64,000 nucleotides of DNA from Massilia mucilaginosa (GTDB lineage Bacteria > Pseudomonadota > Gammaproteobacteria > Burkholderiales > Burkholderiaceae_D): contig NZ_WHJH01000006.1 in the NCBI RefSeq assembly GCF_011682145.1, positions 1 through 64,000 on the forward strand. Reading direction: 5' to 3'. This document shows, piece by piece, positions 47,818-55,597 of the stretch. The translations under genes were made by a program, and so were the position numbers. Position 1 is the first letter of the stretch; the number at the start of each line of letters is the position of its first letter. The notes under the pieces were generated by a model that was given only the letters and a program-made list of their open reading frames with translations, made no database searches and was not told where the DNA came from.

Positions 47818-50454
47818 TTGTCTATTTCCCGATTCAGCGCCCTGGGCGCCCTCCTCCTGGCCGGCGCAAGCTGCGCAGCCGCCCCGGCGCCCTCGCCCGT
47901 GCGCGCCGACGCGCTGACCCAGGCCGACGCCGCGGCGCGCTCGAAACGCATCGCCAACGTGGCCTATGTGCTCGACTTCACGCTGACCGGCGCCGAGACC
48001 TTCAGCGGCGCCAGCACCCTGCGGTTCGACCTGGCCGACACGCGCGCGCCGATCACGGTCGATCTCGACAAGGCCAGCATCGCCAGCCTCGCCGTCAACG
48101 GCGTGGCGGTGACGCCGCAGTACAACAAGGCCTACATCACGATCGCCGCGCGCGACCTCAAGGTGGGGCGCAACAGCATCACCGTGAGCTACCAGCGCGC
48201 GCACAGCACCAATGGCGAAGGCCTGCACCGCATGCTCGACCCGGTCGACGGCAAGGTCTACACCTACTCGCACTTCGAGCCGGCGGCGGCGCAGCAGATG
48301 TTCGCCCTGTTCGACCAGCCCGACCTGAAAGCGACCTACCAGCTGACGGTGACCGCGCCGGCCGACTGGCAGGTGGTGTCGACAAAACGCGAAAGCGCCA
48401 TCGAAGATCGCGGCGCCACGCGGCGCTGGACCTTCCCGGCCACCAGGCAGCTCTCCGCCTACAATTTTTCGATGCACGCCGGCCCGTACAAGGTCTGGGA
48501 AGACAACAGCGGCCCGTATCCGATGCGCCTGCTGGCGCGCCAGTCGGTGGCCGCGCAAGTCTCGCCCGCCGACTGGTTCAAGTACACCAGACAGGGCCTG
48601 GCCTACTTCGACAACTACTTCGGCATTGCCTACCAGTTCGAAAAATACGACCAGGTGCTGGTGCCGGACTTCCTGTACGGCGCGATGGAAAACGCGGCGG
48701 CGGTCACCTTCGCCGAAGACGGCTTCCTGTACAAGGCGGCCATGACCGAGGCCCAGCGCGAAAGCCTGGCCGAAGTCATCCTGCACGAGATGGCGCACCA
48801 GTGGTTCGGCGACCTGGTGACCATGAAATGGTGGAACGGCCTGTGGCTCAACGAAAGCTTCGCCTCCTTCATGGCGACCATGGCGACGGCCGAATCGACC
48901 GAATTCACCGGCGCCTGGCAAACCTTCTACGCCGAAGGCAAGCAGGAAGCCTACGTGCAGGACCAGAGCCCGGCCACGCACCCGATCGAGGTGCCGGTGG
49001 CGTCGACCGCCAACGCCTTCGACAACATCGATGCGATCACCTACTCGAAAGGCGCCTCCACCCTCAAGCAGCTGCGCCATCTGCTGGGCGAAGAAGTATT
49101 CCGCAAGGGCGTGCACAACTACCTCGTCAAGTACCAGTACAAGAACGCGCAGCTCGACGACTTCATCGGCAGCCTGGGCGAGGCCGCCGGGCGCGATCTC
49201 ACGCCGTGGACCCGGCAATGGCTGTACAAGGCCGGCGTGAACACGCTGGCGGCCGACTACCGCTGCGGCGCCGGCAAGATCGCCAGCTTCACCCTGCGCC
49301 AGAGCGCCCCGGCCGCGCTGCCGACCCTGCGCGAACAGCGCGTGCAGGTAGCCACCTTCGTGTTTGACGCCGGCAAGCTCGCTCCAGCAAAAACCGTGGC
49401 TGTCACCTACAAGGGCGCTGCGACCCGCGTGCCCGAACTGGTGGGCAGCGCCTGTCCCGACCTGGTGTATCCGAACTACCAGGACTGGGGCTACGTCAAG
49501 GTCAAGCTGGACAAGCGCTCGTTCGCCTCGGCCAGCGCGCACCTGGGCGCCATCGACGAGCCGCTGCTGCGCGCGATGATGTGGCAAAGCCTGTGGGATG
49601 GCGTGCGCGATGGCGAACTGCCGCTGGAAAGCTTCATCCAGACCGCGCTGGCCAACGCTCCGCTCGAAAAGAACTACAAGCTGCTCGGCGACGTGCTGGC
49701 CAAGGTGGCCGGCGCCAAGTACTACATCGACGTGATGCACGCGCCGCCGCGCTACGCCCAAAAGACCGTCGCCGCACTCGAAGCGATGACGTGGCGCGGG
49801 GTCGAAGCGGGCAAGGGCAACGCCAACTTTACGCACCGCTGGATGGACGCCTACCTGAACGCGGCCACCAGCGCGCAAGCCCAAGAGCGCCTGGTGTCGA
49901 TCCTGGACGGCGCGACCGTGCTTGACGGCGTGCCGCTCGACCAGGACCTGCGCTGGAAAATCATCGAAGCGCTCAGCCGCGCAGGCTACGCCGGCAGCGG
50001 CGCGCTCATCGCGGCCGAACAGGCGCACGACAATTCCGATGCCGGCCAGGCCGCCGCGCTGCGCGCCACCGTGATCCGGCCCGACGCCGCCGTCAAGCGC
50101 CAGTGGCTGGCCACGATCATGAACCTGAAAACCACGCTGCCGTTTTCGCGCGTGCGCACGGCGATGGAAAACCTGTATCCGGCCGAGCAGCGCGTGCTGA
50201 GCGAAATGAGCGCGGCCGAGCGCCTGCGCCAGTTGCCGGCGCTGGACAAGGCCGCCGGCCCGGTCTACATGCGCAGCTGGGCCGCGACCCTGATACCGAA
50301 GGACTGCACGCCGGCCAGCGTGGCGCGCCTGGCCAGGGCCGGCAAGGAGTTGAAGGGATTATCGGAAGGGACCATGCGCGCGCTGCGCGACCAGCATGAA
50401 AACGAGCGGCGCTGCCTGGCGGTGAGAAAGGCGATGAAGTTCCCGCGGGAGTGA
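47818..50454 (+). CDS. M1-family metallo-aminopeptidase, exported
   Basis: An 878-residue protein with an unusual TTG start and a signal peptide (FSALGALLLAGASCAAAPA; the Cys may mark a lipoprotein). It has the exopeptidase motif YGAMENAAA, the zinc site HEMAHQWFGDLVTMKWWNGLWLNE, the catalytic Tyr region ITYSKGASTL and an ERAP1-like C-terminal helical domain. It removes N-terminal residues from peptides in the periplasm or at the surface. It is divergent from clpB, and no close ATG alternative exists for the start. Confidence 0.9.
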   Translation: MSISRFSALGALLLAGASCAAAPAPSPVRADALTQADAAARSKRIANVAYVLDFTLTGAETFSGASTLRFDLADTRAPITVDLDKASIASLAVNGVAVTPQYNKAYITIAARDLKVGRNSITVSYQRAHSTNGEGLHRMLDPVDGKVYTYSHFEPAAAQQMFALFDQPDLKATYQLTVTAPADWQVVSTKRESAIEDRGATRRWTFPATRQLSAYNFSMHAGPYKVWEDNSGPYPMRLLARQSVAAQVSPADWFKYTRQGLAYFDNYFGIAYQFEKYDQVLVPDFLYGAMENAAAVTFAEDGFLYKAAMTEAQRESLAEVILHEMAHQWFGDLVTMKWWNGLWLNESFASFMATMATAESTEFTGAWQTFYAEGKQEAYVQDQSPATHPIEVPVASTANAFDNIDAITYSKGASTLKQLRHLLGEEVFRKGVHNYLVKYQYKNAQLDDFIGSLGEAAGRDLTPWTRQWLYKAGVNTLAADYRCGAGKIASFTLRQSAPAALPTLREQRVQVATFVFDAGKLAPAKTVAVTYKGAATRVPELVGSACPDLVYPNYQDWGYVKVKLDKRSFASASAHLGAIDEPLLRAMMWQSLWDGVRDGELPLESFIQTALANAPLEKNYKLLGDVLAKVAGAKYYIDVMHAPPRYAQKTVAALEAMTWRGVEAGKGNANFTHRWMDAYLNAATSAQAQERLVSILDGATVLDGVPLDQDLRWKIIEALSRAGYAGSGALIAAEQAHDNSDAGQAAALRATVIRPDAAVKRQWLATIMNLKTTLPFSRVRTAMENLYPAEQRVLSEMSAAERLRQLPALDKAAGPVYMRSWAATLIPKDCTPASVARLARAGKELKGLSEGTMRALRDQHENERRCLAVRKAMKFPRE

Positions 50455-50503
50455 TGGATGCCGGCCAGCGGCCGGGCCGGGCCGCTGGACCTTGAGCGCA
50501 GGC

Positions 50504-50938
50504 TTATTCCTTGCCCGAATCGACGTACACGTTGGCGTCCTGCGACAGCGCGACGTCGCGCACGTTCTTTTGCACCGCCACCGCCGCAAACAGGCTCAGG
50601 ACGAAAGACATCGCATAAAACCCCTTTTCGCTCGGCGCCAGCGTGGCATTCCACAGGCCCACCGTCAACAGCAGCACCGACAGCAGCAGCGACACCCAGC
50701 ACAGCGCGAAGTAAATGGCGGTCACCTTCACGCCTTCGAGGCGGTCGCGCACCGATTTTTGCAGCGACACGGCGGCAAACAGCCCGTACATCAGCAAGGT
50801 GAAATAGTAGCCGCGCTCATTGAGCTGCATCGTCGAATTCCACAGCCCGACGAGGAAGGTGCCGGCACCGACGAACAGGGCCGCCCACGATGCGCCGATA
50901 AAGGCCCCGGTGGGACGTTGCGGCAGTTGCTTGGACAT
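50504..50938 (-). CDS. yiaA: YiaAB-family inner membrane protein
   Basis: A 144-residue protein with four membrane segments in two similar halves (FIGASWAALFVGAGTFLVGLWN...YYFTLLMYGLFAAVSLQKSVRD and VSLLLSVLLLTVGLWNATLAPSEKGFYAMSFVLSLFAAVAVQKNVRD), the YiaAB two-helix repeat. The biochemical role is unknown. It follows crcB by 21 bp on the same strand. Confidence 0.85.
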   Translation of the reverse strand: MSKQLPQRPTGAFIGASWAALFVGAGTFLVGLWNSTMQLNERGYYFTLLMYGLFAAVSLQKSVRDRLEGVKVTAIYFALCWVSLLLSVLLLTVGLWNATLAPSEKGFYAMSFVLSLFAAVAVQKNVRDVALSQDANVYVDSGKE

Positions 50939-50959
50939 TCAATTCTCCTTGGTTTGACA

Positions 50960-51334
50960 TCACGTGGACAAAGCGCGCCAGCTGGCATGGCCGGCGATAC
51001 AGCAGATAATCGAGCCGGCCAGGTGCAGGGCCGAATGCGCCAGCGCCCAGCCATAGTCGCCGCGTTCGAGCAGCACCATCGCCTCGCCCGAAAAGGTGGA
51101 AAACGTGGTCAGCCCGCCCAGGAAACCGGTCACCGCGAACAGCCGCCATTCGGGCGGCAGCTGCGGATGCGCGCCAAACAATCCCAGCGCCACGCCGATC
51201 AGATAGCCGCCGGCCAGGTTAACGGCCAGGGTGCCGAGTTGCAGCTTCGGGTGCCAGGCGCCCATCCACAAGCCCAGAGTCCAGCGCAGCCACGCGCCGA
51301 GCGCGGCGCCCACGCCGACGGCGACGAAGTTCAC
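50960..51334 (-). CDS. crcB: Fluoride channel CrcB/Fluc
   Basis: A 124-residue four-helix channel that exports fluoride as a dimer. The GTG start overlaps the moaE stop (GTGA). It has GAWLRWTLG, the pore-lining TLAVNLAGGYLIG (Asn) and GGLTTFSTFSGEA, which holds the conserved Phe residues and the central sodium site. No fluoride riboswitch is seen because the gene lies inside an operon. Confidence 0.93.
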   Translation of the reverse strand: MNFVAVGVGAALGAWLRWTLGLWMGAWHPKLQLGTLAVNLAGGYLIGVALGLFGAHPQLPPEWRLFAVTGFLGGLTTFSTFSGEAMVLLERGDYGWALAHSALHLAGSIICCIAGHASWRALST

Positions 51335-51789
51335 CCGTTGGCCCACTTGGCCAGCGCGGCGTCGTCGGTCACGCGCGCGTCGACCCAGCGCGCGCCATCG
51401 GGGGTTTGTTCCTTCTTCCAGAACGGGGCGTCGGTCTTGAGGTAGTCGATGATGAATTCGCAGGCCGCAAACGCTTCGCCCCGGTGCGCGGCGCTGCACG
51501 CCACCAGCACGATCTGGTCGAGCGGCGCGAGCGGACCGACCCGGTGCACCACCAGCGCGCCGTACAGGGGCCAGCGCTCGCCAGCCTGCGCCACGATCTT
51601 TTCCAGCGCCTGCTCGGTCATGCCGGGATAGTGTTCGAGCTCCATCGCGGCCACGCTGGCGCCGTCGTTCATGTCGCGCACCGTGCCGACAAAGCTGACC
51701 ACGGCGCCGATGCGCGCATCCTGCGCGCGCAGGGCCGCTATGTCGGTGCTCAGGTCGAAGTCGGCGGTCTGGACCCGCACCGCCATCAT
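51331..51789 (-). CDS. moaE: Molybdopterin synthase catalytic subunit
   Basis: MoaE with MoaD inserts sulfur into precursor Z to make molybdopterin. The ATG at 51789 gives 152 residues; the ATG directly after is also possible. It has GAVVSFVGTVRDMNDG, ALVVHRVGPLAPLDQIVLVACSAAHR and the catalytic Lys region YLKTDAPFWKKE. Its start overlaps the stop of the upstream DUF349 gene (ATGA). No moaD is adjacent in the window. Confidence 0.94.
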   Translation of the reverse strand: MMAVRVQTADFDLSTDIAALRAQDARIGAVVSFVGTVRDMNDGASVAAMELEHYPGMTEQALEKIVAQAGERWPLYGALVVHRVGPLAPLDQIVLVACSAAHRGEAFAACEFIIDYLKTDAPFWKKEQTPDGARWVDARVTDDAALAKWANG

Positions 51790-54353
51790 TTGGCGTCCTT
51801 CGATTTGTCGTCCCTGACAATACGCGTGAACAGGTGTTCGATGCGCGAGGCGGTGCGGTCGTCCACCAGCGCCGGCATGGCGCACAGTTGCAGGAATTGG
51901 GCGGCCTGGTTGCCCGGCTTTTGCCCGGACTTGAGCGAGGACTGCAAGGTTTCGACCTGGAGTTTCAGGCGCTCGCGCGCGAACTCGCTGCCGCTGTCGA
52001 TGCCGGCCGCGATTTCGAGACGGAGGATTTCGTGCAGCAGCGCAGCGCGGTTTTTCTCGAGCAGCGCGGCAAACGCGGCGCGGCCTTCGCCACGCGCCGC
52101 CAGCGCCGCGTCGAAGCGCGCTTTGAGCGTGCGTTCGTGGTTGGCGTCCAGCGCCGGCAAGGCGCTCCAGCGCGCGGCCCAGTCGCAGCTAGCGGCCAGC
52201 TCGCTGCCGGCGGCGACGGCCGCTTCGAGTTCCTGGCACAGGCGCAGCTTGTCGCGCAGCGCGCTGGCCTGGGCCCGGCTGGCGTCGCGTTTGGCGGCAT
52301 CGACATGGTGCTGCAATGCGGCGATGGCGGCGTGGTAGCGTTTCTCGACCTTCGCTTCGTTGGCGCGCGGGACGGCGCCGATGGCGTTCCATTCGGCCGC
52401 CGCTTCGCGCAGCAGCCTGGCGGCGTGGGCGGCGGCGTCAGGCTCGCCGGCGGCAAGTTCGAGGCGCGCGCTGATGGCGTCCTTGGCTTCCTGGTGGCTG
52501 CGCCGTTCGGCGTCGGCGGCGTTGGCGCTTTCTTTGCGGCGCGCGAAGACGGCGTCGCAGGCGGCGCGGAATTTCTGCCACAGGGCTTGCTCGGACTTGC
52601 GTTCGAGCGGCAGCGCCCTGGCGTGTTCCTGCCAGCGTTCCTGCAAGGCGCGCAGGGTGTCGAGCGCATGGCGGTCATGCGCGTCGAGCGCGGCCACTTG
52701 GGCGATCATCGCCTCGCGTTCGGCCACCTCGTTCTTGCGCTGCTGTTCCAGCGGCGCCTGCAAGGTGTTGAGCGCATCGGTGAATTCGTGGTCGAGGCGC
52801 TTCTTTTCCTTGCGGTCGATCGCGCCCAGGTGGCTCCACGCCAGGCGCATGCGCTGCACGGTGGCGGCCATGTGCTTCCAGTCGACGCTTTCGCCTTCGG
52901 CCAGCTTGGCGGTTTCTTGCGCCGCCTCGGCGATCAGGGCTTGCGCCTTGGCCGCGTTGGTGTGGCGCTCGTCGGCCAGGTGCTTGAAGTGGGCCGCGGC
53001 CGGCGCGTAGGCGGTGCTGCAGGCGGCGTCAAAGCGCTCCCACAGGCTCTTCGGCGCGGCGCCCGACAGGGTGTCGAGCGCCTTCCAGCGTTCGCGCATG
53101 CTGCCGACCTTTTTCGCCAGTTCGCTCATCGCCAGTTTTTGCGTGCCCAGCTGCTCGACCGCCTTGATCAATTCTTCGCGCGAGACATTGCCGCCCCAGC
53201 GCGCCCAGTCCGACAGGCGCTTGAGTTCGGCGCGCGCGTGCGCCAGGCGGTCCGACAGGGCGGGCGTGAGGCGCGTGCCCTTGCTGTCCTTGAGGATCTT
53301 GTCCATCTCGGCCGCGCTGCCGAGCGAACCGTGTTGCAAGGCCGCTTCCATGGCGTCGAGCGCGTCGAGGAAATGCTGGTCGGGCGCTTGCGCGGGGGCG
53401 TTCTTGCGCGGCTCCCTGGCCGGCTTGCCGGGCGCGGCGACCGGCGCCGGCAGCAAGGCAAGCAACTCCTCGAAGCGCTGCTGCAAGTCGGCCGCTTCGC
53501 CCGCCGGGGCCGGCGGCAACTGCTGCCAGGCTTTCTTGAGCTGCTCCTGGTTGAACGCGCCGGGCGGCGTGGCGCGCCATTCGGCCAGCGCGGTCTCACG
53601 CGCGATCACGGCCGACTGGCCTTGTTCGAGCGCGCCGAGCGAGGCCGTCAGGCGCGCGTGCTCGGAAGCGAATTCGTTGGTCAGGCTGCGCGGCAGCGAG
53701 GCGTGTTCCGGCGCGGCCAGGGCGGCGGCCTGTGCCTGCGCCATCTGTTCCAGCCGTTCGCCCAGCTCAAAGGCGCGCAGGCCGCTTGTGCCCAGGGCGC
53801 GCAAGGCGCCCAGGCTGTCGATCATGGAGCGCTGCAAGGTCATCTGCGCTTCGAGGCGTTGCGCCAGCTGCGCGCGGATGGCGTTGAACTGCTCGGCCAG
53901 TTCCCGGGCGGCGATCACCGACCAGCGGCGGTCCAGGTCGGCTACCTGGTTGGGCGAGAGTTTCTCGTCCTTGAGCAGGGCCTGGGCCTGGTCGATGCAG
54001 GCCTGGCCACGGGCCAGCTCGGCCTGGTGGTGGCGCAGCGCGTCCAGTCGCGACTGCATGAGCTTGGCGACGCGGCGGTCGGTGTTGCGCATGGCGGCGT
54101 GGACTTTTTCGAGCTGGGCCGCTGTATGGACGTGCTCGGCGGCAGCCAGGCGCAGCTCGGAGAAATCGGATTGCAGGATGAACTCGACGGCGGCGGCTTC
54201 ATCGCCAGCCAGCGCGGCTACCTTTTCGGCCTGCTGGGCACGCAGCACGCTGGTCTGCGAGGGCTGCGGCGCCGGATTCGGGCTCGCCTGCGCGGACTTC
54301 CCGGCAGGGGTGTCGGACTTGTCGGCCGGTCGCTTGAAAAGGAATTCGAACAT
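51786..54353 (-). CDS. DUF349-domain helical protein
   Basis: An 855-residue, mostly alpha-helical, charged protein with repeated DUF349 segments, recognised by conserved W-x-x-x-G/A blocks (EWNAIGAVPRANEAKVEKRYHAAI, RLAWSHLGAIDRKEKKRLDHEFTDAL, ERWQEHARALPLERKSEQALWQKFRAACD). No membrane segment or enzyme motif. Family members have no firm function. It is the first gene of the moaE-crcB-yiaA run, and all four genes overlap or are closely spaced. Confidence 0.8.
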   Translation of the reverse strand: MFEFLFKRPADKSDTPAGKSAQASPNPAPQPSQTSVLRAQQAEKVAALAGDEAAAVEFILQSDFSELRLAAAEHVHTAAQLEKVHAAMRNTDRRVAKLMQSRLDALRHHQAELARGQACIDQAQALLKDEKLSPNQVADLDRRWSVIAARELAEQFNAIRAQLAQRLEAQMTLQRSMIDSLGALRALGTSGLRAFELGERLEQMAQAQAAALAAPEHASLPRSLTNEFASEHARLTASLGALEQGQSAVIARETALAEWRATPPGAFNQEQLKKAWQQLPPAPAGEAADLQQRFEELLALLPAPVAAPGKPAREPRKNAPAQAPDQHFLDALDAMEAALQHGSLGSAAEMDKILKDSKGTRLTPALSDRLAHARAELKRLSDWARWGGNVSREELIKAVEQLGTQKLAMSELAKKVGSMRERWKALDTLSGAAPKSLWERFDAACSTAYAPAAAHFKHLADERHTNAAKAQALIAEAAQETAKLAEGESVDWKHMAATVQRMRLAWSHLGAIDRKEKKRLDHEFTDALNTLQAPLEQQRKNEVAEREAMIAQVAALDAHDRHALDTLRALQERWQEHARALPLERKSEQALWQKFRAACDAVFARRKESANAADAERRSHQEAKDAISARLELAAGEPDAAAHAARLLREAAAEWNAIGAVPRANEAKVEKRYHAAIAALQHHVDAAKRDASRAQASALRDKLRLCQELEAAVAAGSELAASCDWAARWSALPALDANHERTLKARFDAALAARGEGRAAFAALLEKNRAALLHEILRLEIAAGIDSGSEFARERLKLQVETLQSSLKSGQKPGNQAAQFLQLCAMPALVDDRTASRIEHLFTRIVRDDKSKDAK

Positions 54354-54500
54354 GACGTGATATCAACCATTCAAAACCACCATGATAGCAAGAATGGCGA
54401 GGAAAGCACGCGATCGGATCGAGTATTCACTGCCGATACGACGGGTGGCATCGGCCGCCACGGTTGCTGGCGGCGCGCCGACGCATTGAGCGGCCGGCCG

Positions 54501-55115
54501 TCAGTGGGCCGGAAGGGTGGCGAAGCGGCGCCGGCCCGCGTCGTCGGCGCGCGCGGCCCCACGCTCGTGCCCGTACCCGGCCGTGCCGATGGGCGCCCGC
54601 GAGGGCTTGCGTTCTTGCTCGTACGCATCGTGCACCAGCATCTGGTTGGCGATTGAAAACCACGCTTCGCCGGAAATCACCGCCCGCGCCACCGGGAACA
54701 GTTCTTTTTCCTCGCGCTCGAGGCGCTTGAGCGTGGCGCTGCAAAAGGCTTCGAGCGCGGCGCAGAACTGGGCCACGCCGGCATAGGTGTCGAGCGCCGT
54801 GACGCCAAGGCGCACTACCAGCACGCCCACCGCGTCGGCGGCGGCCCGGCCCAGTTCTTCCAGGTCGAGCAGCAGCCGCTCGGCGGCGGGACTGGCCTTG
54901 CGGATGGCCGGCACCAGGAACATGTCGATCTTGCGCCAGTGACAGTTTTCGTAAAGGCGTTTGACCATCTCGCATGCGGCGCTTACCTGCCCGGCGGCCA
55001 AGGCATTCTGGTGCGCGAAGGCCGCATGTAGCATCTTTTGCAAGGTCTGCACTTGCTTGCGAATATTCGCTTGCTCGACAGACAGTGCAACCAGGGTATA
55101 TGTCGCCGTTAACAT
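54501..55115 (-). CDS. Hemerythrin-like protein
   Basis: A 204-residue helical protein. Spaced histidines and acids (FAHQNALA, ENCHWRKIDMF, REEKELFPVARAV, MLVHDAYEQE) resemble a hemerythrin HHE domain with a di-iron site, though spacing is not canonical. The last 30 residues are low complexity. Hemerythrins bind or sense oxygen. An FNR-like half-match site lies about 170 bp upstream. The family call is moderate. Confidence 0.5.
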   Translation of the reverse strand: MLTATYTLVALSVEQANIRKQVQTLQKMLHAAFAHQNALAAGQVSAACEMVKRLYENCHWRKIDMFLVPAIRKASPAAERLLLDLEELGRAAADAVGVLVVRLGVTALDTYAGVAQFCAALEAFCSATLKRLEREEKELFPVARAVISGEAWFSIANQMLVHDAYEQERKPSRAPIGTAGYGHERGAARADDAGRRRFATLPAH

Positions 55116-55516
55116 TCGTTCTCCTCAGAAGAGCTGCATACGCAAGATCCGGACGCTGGCAGCCAGCTATTGTGGCGTGGTGTGTTCAGGCCGGCTTGGA
55201 GAATGGCCCCTGAAGTTGCTTTTTATGAACTCTTGCATCGGCCCGGAGAAACCAGTGTAAAGAACTCCGACACCGTCCGTTTGATCTAGCGCAAGGCGTG
55301 CGTCATCAGCGAGTTTCTTGTCGGCACATCGCAACGTGGCGCAGGGTATTTGGTAACGAAACACCACGCTTTGTTCTTGTCTCCAAGATTTTTTCGCGTG
55401 CGCCAGGCACACCGCCTGTATTTGCGCGCAGAATGTAAGTTAGCGTGCGGCGCCATGTCAAGCAGTTGCGCCTGCACCATGTCTTTTGATGCCACTCAAC
55501 CATCAGGGGGACGCCT
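55116..55516. other. Non-coding gap between the hemerythrin-like and diguanylate cyclase genes
   Basis: No gene is visible on either strand; small frames are not protein-like. Possible signals: TTGAT-N4-CGCAA at 55282-55295 (FNR/Anr-like, 8 of 10 at best) and an AGGGGG Shine-Dalgarno at 55505-55510 that would serve the next gene. Confidence 0.45.
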
Positions 55517-55597
55517 ATTCCTTCCGCCAGCGCATTTCGCCGATCAGCCAGGCGCCTGTTCCGGGTCCTGCTGCTCCCGTGCTTCGCGCTCGCGCTG

